Source: an uncultured Eubacteriales bacterium (GTDB lineage: Bacteria; Bacillota; Clostridia; Oscillospirales; Acutalibacteraceae). Taken from it: a stretch of DNA of 9,654 bases. The position numbers and the translations under genes are program-made. Below, piece by piece: positions 1 to 6,404 of this stretch. The notes below the pieces were generated by a model. The model saw only the letters and a list, made by a program, of their open reading frames with translations. It did not search any database and was not told the DNA's origin. The stretch is taken from assembly GCA_900317795.1 (NCBI GenBank), contig ONIF01000050.1, forward strand, positions 1 to 9,654, read 5' to 3'. Each line of letters begins with the position of its first letter. Position 1 is the first letter of the stretch.

Positions 1-804
1 TTTGAGTTTGAAAACAGAATGCTTGGTACGTATGGAATGGAAATTTACTGTAAAGACAGAGATACGGGAGATTCGGGAAGACGAGAAAATACCAACCCTC
101 ATTATTATCTTAATGAGAACAGAACTGTTATGAAGATACTCGTCACCGTTGACAACAGGAAAAGAGATCTTCGTGATGGCATTATGACGATAAAATCCAC
201 TAAATTTACTGCACGAAAAATTCTTGAACTCCTTGCAAGCTATCCGCAGGCAAGTGCCGAATCTTTTGAAGCGTATCAAAATATCATCAAAGAACGCAAT
301 TTGGATGAAAAAGATACAACGTTTTTACTTTATGGCGATGACAGTGTGGATTATTGTATAGCGGACAGTAAAGACTTTGATTTGCCGTTTGAGATGTCAT
401 TCAAGCTCAATTACAGGAACAATGGCAATATCAAAAAAACTCTTACAAATGCAGATGCCCCTCACCTTATTCCAAAAGTAACTCATGATGTTCAAATGAC
501 TATTACTGCCAATGGCATTTATATAACAGGTCAGACTGAGCCGGGAAAAACAAGAGGTAATTGTTTCTGGCAGTTTGATTCGGATAATTCTAAAATCGTC
601 ATGAAAGATGGTACGGAATATCGCTTTGTAGGTTGGGGGAGCGGTGCAAGCGGTGGTCCTGCAACAGGTATCTTGAATGAAACACAACGTCTGACTTATC
701 AAATTGATGTTACCAACAAGTATATTCCTTCGTATAATAAATTTATTGATGTAAGAAAAGTGAAAGAAGTTATTATCAATGGTGATACCGTTTACCAAAA
801 TTAA
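1..804 (+). CDS. Hypothetical beta-rich protein, 5' end outside the window
   Basis: The reading frame is open from the first base, so this is probably the C-terminal part of a longer protein. An internal ATG at 19 would give 261 residues, but no convincing ribosome binding site precedes it. I do not recognise the family with confidence. From the ATG at 19, the first ~100 residues are charged and partly helical. Residues ~120-255 alternate polar and hydrophobic residues like a beta-sandwich, with a Gly/Ser-rich loop (GWGSGASGGPATG) and a last strand ending VIINGDTVYQN. That pattern loosely recalls the extracytoplasmic tails of Firmicute anti-sigma-like proteins (DUF4179/DUF5643 type), but this is a weak guess. 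No signal peptide or membrane segment is visible in the part present. The stop lies 4 bases before a parS site. In related genomes mnmE often precedes mnmG, so this gene interrupts the usual linkage. It could be an accessory insertion. Confidence 0.6.
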   Translation, partial: FEFENRMLGTYGMEIYCKDRDTGDSGRRENTNPHYYLNENRTVMKILVTVDNRKRDLRDGIMTIKSTKFTARKILELLASYPQASAESFEAYQNIIKERNLDEKDTTFLLYGDDSVDYCIADSKDFDLPFEMSFKLNYRNNGNIKKTLTNADAPHLIPKVTHDVQMTITANGIYITGQTEPGKTRGNCFWQFDSDNSKIVMKDGTEYRFVGWGSGASGGPATGILNETQRLTYQIDVTNKYIPSYNKFIDVRKVKEVIINGDTVYQN

Positions 805-808
805 AAAT

Positions 809-824
809 TGTTTCACGTGAAACA
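809..824. promoter_or_regulatory. parS: parS centromere site 1
   Basis: TGTTTCACGTGAAACA is a perfect 16-bp palindrome and matches the canonical bacterial parS. ParB loads here and spreads as a CTP-dependent clamp. It starts 4 bases after the stop of the upstream gene and 97 bp before parS site 2. Its flanks are not symmetrical, unlike sites 2 and 4. Confidence 0.95.
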
Positions 825-846
825 TTTATCAAATGAAAATGCAGAG

Positions 847-877
847 TGGGGAATGGGAAAGTATTTTCCATTCCCCA
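847..877 (+). repeat. GGAAT-type hairpin between two parS sites
   Basis: Arms at 847-860 and 864-877 pair over 14 bp with one G-T pair around a 3-base loop (GTA). The first ten pairs, TGGGGAATGG with CCATTCCCCA, are perfect. It could end transcription of the upstream gene, but only a short T run (878-880) follows. Together with the repeated ATTCCTC units at 884-900 it looks more like an intergenic repeat element. A related hairpin lies beside parS site 4. Confidence 0.75.
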
Positions 878-883
878 TTTCTA

Positions 884-925
884 ATTCCTCATTCCTCATT
901 AAAAATGTTTCACGTGAAACATTTT
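884..925 (-). repeat. Inverted parS module, left copy
   Basis: Read on the minus strand from 925 to 884, this matches 7684-7725 on the plus strand at 41 of 42 positions. It consists of a 24-bp perfect palindrome (parS plus four A/T bases on each side), one differing base, then AATGAGGAATGAGGAAT. The hairpin at 847-877 lies on its outer side. The copies are 6.8 kb apart in opposite orientation and bracket mnmG through serS. Confidence 0.9.
906..921. promoter_or_regulatory. parS: parS centromere site 2
   Basis: A perfect TGTTTCACGTGAAACA, extended by AAAA on the left and TTTT on the right into a 24-bp palindrome (902-925). It ends 12 bases before the candidate -35 element of mnmG, so ParB spreading from it could affect mnmG transcription. 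That effect is inferred. Confidence 0.95.
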
Positions 926-933
926 ATTTTTAC

Positions 934-962
934 TGTACAAATTTGATTGTTTGTATTATAAT
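934..962 (+). promoter_or_regulatory. Candidate mnmG promoter
   Basis: TGTACA (934-939) and TATAAT (957-962) are 17 bp apart, the ideal sigma-A spacing. The -10 is perfect and the -35 matches TTGACA at 4 of 6 positions. Transcription would start near 969. The AGGAG at 963-967 would then lie outside the mRNA, and the ATG at 1000 becomes the better mnmG start. Confidence 0.55.
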
Positions 963-999
963 AGGAGTGAAATTACTTGGAATGAGGATTGATGTATCA

Positions 1000-2901
1000 A
1001 TGAAGTTTGTAGCAGGTGAATTTGATGTTGCTGTAATAGGTGCAGGTCATGCAGGAATCGAGGCAGGATTGGCTTCTGCAAGGCTGGGCTGCAAAACAGC
1101 TGTTTTTACGATCAATATGGATGCTGTCGGAAACTGTCCATGCAATCCGTCTATTGGCGGTACTGCAAAAGGACATCTTGTCAGGGAAATAGATGCTCTT
1201 GGCGGTGAAATGGGAAAAGCCGCTGATGAATGCTTTTTACAAATAAGAATGCTCAATAAGGGAAAAGGTCCGGCTGTACATTCGCTTAGGGCTCAAATTG
1301 ACAGACGTGCCTACAGTACAAGAATGAAACATACTCTTGAACTGCAGAAAAATCTTGAACTCCGTCAAGCTGAAATAACTAATCTTGAAAGAAACGATGA
1401 CGGCAGATGGATTTTAACTACTCGTCTTGAAGCTCAATATATTGCAAAAGCCGTTATACTTGCAACAGGTACTTATCTTGGCGGTAAAATCTATGTGGGC
1501 GATGTTTCTTACGACAGCGGTCCGGATGGTATGTTCCCCTCAAAATATCTTCCCGATGCACTTGAAAAATTGGGAATGTCTATCAGAAGATTTAAAACAG
1601 GTACCCCTGCACGTGTTTTGAAATCAAGTATTGATTTCACCGATTTGGAGGAACAGTGCGGTGACGAGCCGGTTGTACCATTTTCATATGACACTGATGA
1701 ACCTAAGGAAAATAAGGTTAAATGTTATGTAAGCTGGACTAATGACAAAACTAAGAAAATTATATTGGATAATATTCACCGCTCACCTATGTACAGCGGT
1801 AAAATTGAGGGCATAGGTCCACGTTATTGTCCCAGTATTGAAGATAAAATTGTGCGTTTTTCAGACAAGCAAAGACATCAGTTATTTATAGAGCCTTGCG
1901 GTATGGATACCGAAGAAATGTATTTGCAGGGAATGTCATCATCACTTCCCGAAGATGTTCAGATATCTTTTTATCATTCTATAAAGGGACTCGAAAACTG
2001 TGTAGTGATGCGTCCTGCTTATGCGATAGAATATTACTGTGCCGATCCCGTACAGATGAATGGAACTCTTGAATTCAGAGATTTTCCCGGTTTATACGGT
2101 GCAGGTCAGTTTAATGGAAGTTCGGGATATGAAGAAGCTGCTGCACAGGGACTTATTGCAGGTATCAATGCGGCACTCAAAATAAATGGGAAAAAACCGT
2201 TGGTGCTTGACCGTGCAAGTTCGTATATTGGCACACTTATTGATGACCTTGTTACAAAAGGATGCAATGATCCCTATAGAATGATGACATCAAGAAGTGA
2301 ATACAGACTTATTCTTCGTCAGGATAATGCTGATACAAGATTGACCGCTATCGGCAGAGAAGTCGGACTTGTTACGGATGAACGCTGGGAAAAATTTAGT
2401 GCAAAGCAGGAACTTATTCAAAAGGAACTTCAACGCATAAGAAAGATTGTTATACCTCCGTCAGAAAAGCTGAATGAAATACTTCGTAATCACAATACAT
2501 CGGAAGTAAACACGGGAATAAGATTGATTGAATTACTCAAACGCCCCGAACTGTCGTATGACATTTTGAAAGAAATAGATACAACCCGTCCCGAACTCAA
2601 TAGAAATATATTTGAACAAATTGAAATAGAGATAAAATATGAGGGATATATAAAAAGACAGCTTATCATTATTGAGCAGGTGAGAAAACTTGAAAAGAAA
2701 ATTTTACCCAGTGATATTGATTATGCAAAAATTGATGGGCTGAGTCTTGAAGCAAGAGAAAAGCTGAATAAAGTGCGTCCGGAAAACATAGGTCAAGCAA
2801 GCCGTATATCCGGTGTCAGCCCTGCGGATATATCTGTGCTTGTTATATATCTTGCGTCACTTAAAAATAAGGAGAATAAAAATGCTGATACAGATACTTG
2901 A
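1000..2901 (+). CDS. mnmG: tRNA uridine-5-carboxymethylaminomethyl modification enzyme, FAD subunit
   Basis: MnmG (GidA) works with the GTPase MnmE in the cytoplasm. Using FAD and methylene-tetrahydrofolate, they modify the wobble uridine (U34) of certain tRNAs. From the ATG at 1000 the protein has 633 residues, close to the family norm. GAGHAG at 14-19 is the FAD-binding Rossmann loop. The redox-active cysteines are present: C48 in PCNPSIGG and C277 in RYCPSIEDKI. Other family signatures are KGHLVREIDALGGEMG (58-73) and GYEEAAAQGL near the end of the FAD fold. The C-terminal ~200 residues are the helical MnmE/tRNA-binding region. The frame runs open back to 808, but that stretch translates parS and repeats and is not protein. 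An ATG at 982 (six residues longer) has an AGGAG 14 bases upstream and is the alternative start. The 3' end overlaps rsmG by 20 nt, indicating one operon. mnmE is not adjacent. Confidence 0.97.
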   Translation: MKFVAGEFDVAVIGAGHAGIEAGLASARLGCKTAVFTINMDAVGNCPCNPSIGGTAKGHLVREIDALGGEMGKAADECFLQIRMLNKGKGPAVHSLRAQIDRRAYSTRMKHTLELQKNLELRQAEITNLERNDDGRWILTTRLEAQYIAKAVILATGTYLGGKIYVGDVSYDSGPDGMFPSKYLPDALEKLGMSIRRFKTGTPARVLKSSIDFTDLEEQCGDEPVVPFSYDTDEPKENKVKCYVSWTNDKTKKIILDNIHRSPMYSGKIEGIGPRYCPSIEDKIVRFSDKQRHQLFIEPCGMDTEEMYLQGMSSSLPEDVQISFYHSIKGLENCVVMRPAYAIEYYCADPVQMNGTLEFRDFPGLYGAGQFNGSSGYEEAAAQGLIAGINAALKINGKKPLVLDRASSYIGTLIDDLVTKGCNDPYRMMTSRSEYRLILRQDNADTRLTAIGREVGLVTDERWEKFSAKQELIQKELQRIRKIVIPPSEKLNEILRNHNTSEVNTGIRLIELLKRPELSYDILKEIDTTRPELNRNIFEQIEIEIKYEGYIKRQLIIIEQVRKLEKKILPSDIDYAKIDGLSLEAREKLNKVRPENIGQASRISGVSPADISVLVIYLASLKNKENKNADTDT

Positions 2902-3589
2902 AAACTGGTGTATTGAAAATAATATACCGATAAGTGAAAAACAGAAGTCCGATTTTGAAATATATGCCGGAATGCTCGTTGAGTGGAATAAAAAAATGAA
3001 CTTGACATCTATTACTCAAGAAAACGAAATCGCTGTAAAGCACTTTATAGACAGTATTTCTGTAATAAAATATATAGATTTGCATAAAGAGGCAAGCTTG
3101 ATAGATATTGGAACAGGAGCCGGATTTCCCGGAATACCTATCAAAATTATGTATCCCGATATAAAATTGACATTGCTTGACAGTCTGAATAAAAGACTGA
3201 TATTCCTTAATGAAGTTTGCAATCTTATCAATGTAAAAGCGGATATAGTTCATGCACGTGCAGAACAACTAAGTCAAAAAGAGGAATACAGAGAAAAATT
3301 TGATTATGCGATTTCAAGAGCTGTTGCAAGTTTGCCGTCACTGTGCGAATACTGTATGCCTTATGTAAAAAAAGGCGGTCTTTTTATATCAATGAAAGGC
3401 TCGGAGGGGCAAAAGGAACTTTCACTTGCGGAAAATGCAATTTCTGTCTTGGGTGGAAAGCTTGATAAATTATGTCAGTTTAATCTCCCTGATGAGAGTA
3501 TAAGGAGCATTATAACTATTTCAAAAGTTTCTGCTACACCTTCTCAATATCCACGCAGGGGTACAAGAATTTCTAAAAATCCACTATGA
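2882..3589 (+). CDS. rsmG: 16S rRNA (guanine-527-N7)-methyltransferase
   Basis: RsmG (GidB) transfers a methyl group from S-adenosylmethionine to N7 of G527 in the 16S rRNA 530 loop. Its loss is a known route to low-level streptomycin resistance. The protein has 235 residues, the usual size. The N-terminal helices carry NLTSITQENEIAVKHFIDS (40-58). LIDIGTGAGFPGIP (73-86) is the SAM-binding motif I. ISRAVASLPSLCEYCMPYVKKGG lies in the catalytic fold. The end YPRRGTRISKNPL (223-235) is a slightly divergent version of the family's basic YPR..G.P.K.PL tail. The start is decided by AAGGAG at 2869-2874, seven bases before the ATG and inside the end of mnmG, so the two are translationally coupled. 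It converges on noc across a shared terminator. Confidence 0.97.
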   Translation: MLIQILENWCIENNIPISEKQKSDFEIYAGMLVEWNKKMNLTSITQENEIAVKHFIDSISVIKYIDLHKEASLIDIGTGAGFPGIPIKIMYPDIKLTLLDSLNKRLIFLNEVCNLINVKADIVHARAEQLSQKEEYREKFDYAISRAVASLPSLCEYCMPYVKKGGLFISMKGSEGQKELSLAENAISVLGGKLDKLCQFNLPDESIRSIITISKVSATPSQYPRRGTRISKNPL

Positions 3590-3600
3590 ATTTTTAAAAT

Positions 3601-3645
3601 CAGCAAAAAAGCCGGCAGACTTTTAGTGTCTGTCAGCTTTTGCTG
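3601..3645. terminator. Bidirectional terminator between rsmG and noc
   Basis: The core stem pairs 3611-3620 with 3628-3637 (one C-A mismatch, one G-T pair) around a 7-base loop. It is extended by A-T pairs and by CAGC (3601-3604) with GCTG (3642-3645). On the minus strand the stem is followed by six Ts, a good Rho-independent terminator for noc. On the plus strand only four Ts follow, so it should be weaker for rsmG. Confidence 0.8.
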
Positions 3646-3679
3646 TGTGGGTTTAAAATAACTAATGTCTTGTATGAAT

Positions 3680-4510
3680 TTAGGCACTAAGTCCTCCATC
3701 ATGACCTGTGGGCATTTTGGGTACTTGGATAACGTATTCTATGAAATCATCATTTTCCGTCTGAACTTTTACGGCGGGTATGCCTGCTTCACGCATGGTA
3801 TTGACAGCATTTTCTATTGTATTTTCAAAGATTCTTATATCTTTTATCACTGCCTTTCTGCATTTGAATTGTCTTTTTTTGTTTTCGGTTTCGTGAAGTA
3901 TCTCATCAATATATTCTTCGGACTGCATTACGTTCATATTATTCTCCACTATCTCACTCAATACAATACGTCTTTCGGTTTCATCGGATATTTTAAGTAT
4001 AGCCTTGGCATGACGTTCGGTAAGATGTGCTTTAAGAATAATTTTTCTTTCGTCAAAGCCTAAATCAAGTACACGCAATTTGTTTGCAACAAACGAAGGT
4101 CTTTGTCCTATGTGAACTGCCAGTTCCTGACGTGTGATGTGACAGCAGGAAATAATGTTTTTTATGCTTTCGGCTTCTTCAAAAAAATTCAGTTCACTTC
4201 TTTGGAGATTTTCTGTAAGTGAAAAAAGGCTTGCTTGTGTATCGTTGCATGAAACTATTATGCATGGAACTGTTACAAGTCCGCATATAGCGGCAGCTCT
4301 GAGTCGTCTTTCTCCGGCAATAAGCTCATATTCCATATTTGTCACTTTTCTGACGGTGAGAGGCTGAATGATTCCGTTTTTTTCGATACTCACAGCAAGC
4401 TCATTGAGTTTATCACGGCTGTAAACTTTTCTGGAAGCCGTTTTTGACGGTCTTATCTGCACAAGCGGAATCTCAATGATTTTTCTTATGGTTGGATTAT
4501 TAAACAGCAT
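3680..4510 (-). CDS. noc: Nucleoid occlusion protein Noc (ParB-family CTPase)
   Basis: Noc is a ParB paralogue that binds its own DNA sites and blocks Z-ring assembly over the nucleoid. The 276-residue protein has the ParB/CTPase domain (IIQPLTVR 47-54, GERRLRA 66-72, ENLQRSELNFFEEA 100-113) and a helix-turn-helix (125-146, ending VANKLRVL). Its C-terminal part (DIRIFENTI...DDFIEYVIQVPK, about 224-265) resembles the end of Bacillus subtilis Noc, recalled from memory, more than it resembles ParB. AAAGGAG nine bases upstream fixes the start. Two oddities stand out. The N-terminus is short: only ~12 residues precede the first domain strand, whereas B. subtilis Noc has a membrane-targeting helix plus linker of about 30 residues. 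At the four positions that separate ParB from Noc DNA specificity, it has P138, K144, D149 and R166; canonical Noc has Q, K, K, R. It is antiparallel to its neighbours and divergent from parA. Confidence 0.88.
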   Translation of the reverse strand: MLFNNPTIRKIIEIPLVQIRPSKTASRKVYSRDKLNELAVSIEKNGIIQPLTVRKVTNMEYELIAGERRLRAAAICGLVTVPCIIVSCNDTQASLFSLTENLQRSELNFFEEAESIKNIISCCHITRQELAVHIGQRPSFVANKLRVLDLGFDERKIILKAHLTERHAKAILKISDETERRIVLSEIVENNMNVMQSEEYIDEILHETENKKRQFKCRKAVIKDIRIFENTIENAVNTMREAGIPAVKVQTENDDFIEYVIQVPKMPTGHDGGLSA

Positions 4511-4519
4511 ATTGCTCTA

Positions 4520-4543
4520 CTCCTTTCGTTTAGGTATATTATA
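4520..4543 (-). promoter_or_regulatory. noc -10 element and ribosome binding site
   Basis: On the minus strand TATAAT (4543-4538) is followed by AAAGGAG (4526-4520), nine bases before the noc ATG. No good -35 hexamer is visible at the expected spacing, so the promoter may be weak or need an activator. If the -10 is used, the transcript would start at or just after the ribosome binding site, which argues that a further upstream element may be the real promoter. Confidence 0.4.
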
Positions 4544-4591
4544 ATGAACAAGGACAGAAATCTTTGTCGTATTTTGTTGCAAGTAAAAAAA

Positions 4592-4607
4592 TGTTTCACG
4601 TGAAACA
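4592..4607. promoter_or_regulatory. parS: parS centromere site 3
   Basis: A perfect TGTTTCACGTGAAACA between the divergent noc and parA genes, ending 22 bases before the parA -35. Its flanks (A run to the left, TTCA to the right) are only partly symmetrical, and it carries no GGAAT repeats, unlike sites 2 and 4. ParB bound here is well placed to repress parA-parB and possibly noc. That role is inferred from position. Confidence 0.95.
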
Positions 4608-4629
4608 TTCATATTTTAAAATTTAATTG

Positions 4630-4658
4630 TTGATATTGAAAAGCTTTAGTGATATAAT
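4630..4658 (+). promoter_or_regulatory. parA-parB promoter
   Basis: TTGATA (4630-4635) and TATAAT (4653-4658) are separated by 17 bp, with a TG one base upstream of the -10 (extended -10). This is the strongest promoter-like sequence in the window. A strong AAAGGAGG ribosome binding site follows at 4679-4686. Confidence 0.85.
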
Positions 4659-4693
4659 TATGTAGGTCGTAGGATTTGAAAGGAGGAAGAACA

Positions 4694-5458
4694 ATGGGCA
4701 AGACGATAGCAGTAACGAATCAAAAGGGCGGTGTCGGAAAAACCACTACAGCAGTCAATGTTGCGGCAGGTATTGCAAAGTTGGGATATAAAGTACTTCT
4801 TATAGATACCGATCCTCAGGGGAACGCAACAAGTGGTGTGGGAGTTGACAAGAGATCTGTAAAGTATTCTGCATATAGTATAATAGTTGATGATATAAAG
4901 GCGAAAGATGCAATTTTGCATACGGAGTTTGAAAATCTTGATGTGATACCGTCAAGCATAGAGCTTGCTGCCGCAGAACTTGAGCTTGCAGATATGGAGC
5001 ACAGAGAAGCGAGATTAAAAAGTACTTTGGCAACTGTAAAGTCTGAATATGATTATATATTTATAGACTGTCCGCCGTCACTCGGTCTTATCACCACAAA
5101 TGCACTTTGTGCGGCAGACACGATACTCGTACCCATACAGCCCGAGTATTATGCACTTGAGGGCTTGTCACAGCTTATTGCAACGGTAAGACTTGTAAAG
5201 AGAAAATACAATCCTTATCTAGAAATAGAGGGAGTATTACTGACAATGTATGACGGAAGACTTAATTTAACACAGCAGGTTGTGCAGGAAGTAAAGAAAT
5301 TCTTTCCAAAGAAAGTGTTTTCATCTGTTATTCCGAGAGGTGTCAGACTTTCGGAAGCACCGAGTTTTGGTATGCCTGTTATGTATTTTGACAAGTCGTG
5401 TAAAGGCTCGCTGGCATATATGGAACTGTCGAGGGAGATAGTTGAAAAAAACAAGTGA
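4694..5458 (+). CDS. parA: Chromosome-partitioning ATPase ParA (Soj)
   Basis: ParA is a deviant Walker ATPase whose ATP dimer binds DNA nonspecifically. ParB stimulates its ATPase, and in Bacillus it also controls DnaA activity. The protein has 254 residues, typical of short chromosomal ParA without an N-terminal HTH. KGGVGKTT (11-18) is the deviant Walker A with signature lysine K11. LLIDTDPQGN (35-44) is the A' motif with D38 and D40. YIFIDCPPSLG (121-131) is Walker B with D125. ILVPIQPEYYALEGL is the following conserved strand and loop. The ATG at 4694 is eight bases after AAAGGAGG (4679-4686); a TTG at 4676 lies before that site and can be excluded. parB follows after 28 nt in the same direction, so they form one operon. 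The parS site just upstream suggests autoregulation. Confidence 0.97.
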   Translation: MGKTIAVTNQKGGVGKTTTAVNVAAGIAKLGYKVLLIDTDPQGNATSGVGVDKRSVKYSAYSIIVDDIKAKDAILHTEFENLDVIPSSIELAAAELELADMEHREARLKSTLATVKSEYDYIFIDCPPSLGLITTNALCAADTILVPIQPEYYALEGLSQLIATVRLVKRKYNPYLEIEGVLLTMYDGRLNLTQQVVQEVKKFFPKKVFSSVIPRGVRLSEAPSFGMPVMYFDKSCKGSLAYMELSREIVEKNK

Positions 5459-5486
5459 CAAATATTAAATCGAGGAGTGATGATTG

Positions 5487-6338
5487 ATGGCAGCCAAAAA
5501 AGGCGGTCTTGGAAAAGGGCTGAGTGCAATATTTCTCGAAAATGAGAATGAAAGCTCGGGCAGTACTGTATTGCCGGTATCAGAGATAGAGCCTAACCGT
5601 TCACAGCCAAGACGTGATTTTGATGAAGAAAGCCTTCGGGAACTTGCTGACTCCATTGCAGCACATGGTGTATTGCAGCCCTTGCTTGTAAGACCGCTTG
5701 CAGAAGGTGGCTACCAGCTTGTTGCAGGGGAACGCAGATGGCGTGCGAGCCGTATGGCAGGATTGTTTGAGGTTCCTGTGATAGTCAGAGAGATGACGGA
5801 TTCCGAGATGATGCAGATTGCAATGATAGAAAATCTGCAAAGGGAAAATTTAAATCCCGTAGAAGAGGCTATGGGATACAGAATGCTTATAGAAGAGTAT
5901 CATCTGACGCAGGAAGAAATTTCTAAATCTGTGGGAAAAAGCAGACCTGTCATTGCGAATGCATTAAGGATATTGTCGCTGCCGAAAGAAATACTTGACA
6001 TGGTGAGTGAGGGGAAAATTTCCGCAGGTCATGCAAGAGCCTTGCTTGGTTTTTCGGATAAAGCCGAACAAATGAGGGTTGCAAGATCAATCAATGCAAA
6101 AGACCTTACGGTAAGAGATGTTGAGAAGCTTGTGAAGAGTTTTGATAAACCTGACAAGAGGGAAATGGAAATTTCACATGAAAATACTTTTTTCGGTGAA
6201 GTTGAGATTGCGTTGAAAGAGTATCTGAAAAGGAAAGTCAAGGTAATAGGCAAAGGCGATAAAGCAGGCATTTTGCAGATAGAATTTTATGATGAAGAGG
6301 ACCTTGCAGAGATTGCAAGACTTTTTGCCGAAAAGTAG
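5487..6338 (+). CDS. parB: Chromosome-partitioning protein ParB (Spo0J), parS-binding CTPase clamp
   Basis: ParB binds parS, closes into a CTP-dependent sliding clamp, spreads along neighbouring DNA and recruits SMC to the origin. The 283-residue protein begins with the ParA-stimulating peptide KKGGLGKGLSAIF (4-16). The CTPase domain carries LQPLLVR (63-69), GERRWRA (81-87) and ENLQRENLNPVEEA (115-128). The helix-turn-helix is LTQEEISKSVGKSRPVIANALR (140-161). A C-terminal dimerisation region ends at residue 283. The specificity positions read R153, A159, S164 and G181, so the R and G match canonical ParB, consistent with the four parS sites here. GAGGAG at 5472-5477 is nine bases before the ATG at 5487; a TTG directly before it is unlikely to be the start. 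Unlike B. subtilis spo0J, the gene contains no parS that I can see. Confidence 0.96.
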   Translation: MAAKKGGLGKGLSAIFLENENESSGSTVLPVSEIEPNRSQPRRDFDEESLRELADSIAAHGVLQPLLVRPLAEGGYQLVAGERRWRASRMAGLFEVPVIVREMTDSEMMQIAMIENLQRENLNPVEEAMGYRMLIEEYHLTQEEISKSVGKSRPVIANALRILSLPKEILDMVSEGKISAGHARALLGFSDKAEQMRVARSINAKDLTVRDVEKLVKSFDKPDKREMEISHENTFFGEVEIALKEYLKRKVKVIGKGDKAGILQIEFYDEEDLAEIARLFAEK

Positions 6339-6358
6339 TGGAATATTTGGGAGTTATG

Positions 6359-6367
6359 TGTTATAAT
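6359..6367 (+). promoter_or_regulatory. Candidate serS promoter (extended -10)
   Basis: TGTTATAAT is a full extended -10 element, 20 bases after the parB stop. No good -35 is visible at the right distance (TGGAAT at 6339-6344). Transcription would start near 6374, leaving about 30 nt of leader, too short for a T-box. serS may also be read through from parB, since I see no terminator between them. Confidence 0.55.
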
Positions 6368-6404
6368 CAAGTTTGCGAAAATTATATAAAGGAGTTTGGA
6401 AAAT

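Noticed and set aside
397..825. Antisense open frame of 142 codons opposite the first gene
   Set aside because: It starts inside parS, lies wholly opposite a better coding frame and shows no recognisable motif.
808..999. Long N-terminal extension of MnmG, open from an ATG at 808
   Set aside because: This stretch translates two parS sites (giving FHVKH and VSRET peptides) and the GGAAT hairpin. A promoter lies inside it, and the family begins a few residues before the FAD-binding motif.
3123..3135. Noc-site-like string ATTTCCCGGAATA in rsmG
   Set aside because: It encodes the conserved SAM-binding residues GFPGI and lacks a full second half-site, so the resemblance is explained by the protein.
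3665..4063. Plus-strand open frame with hydrophobic segments opposite noc
   Set aside because: It is antisense to a clearly conserved noc reading frame. The apparent membrane segments arise from the reverse complement of Lys/Glu/Asn-rich codons.
6339..6404. T-box riboswitch upstream of serS
   Set aside because: The gap from parB is only 66 nt and the likely leader about 30 nt, too short for a T-box.
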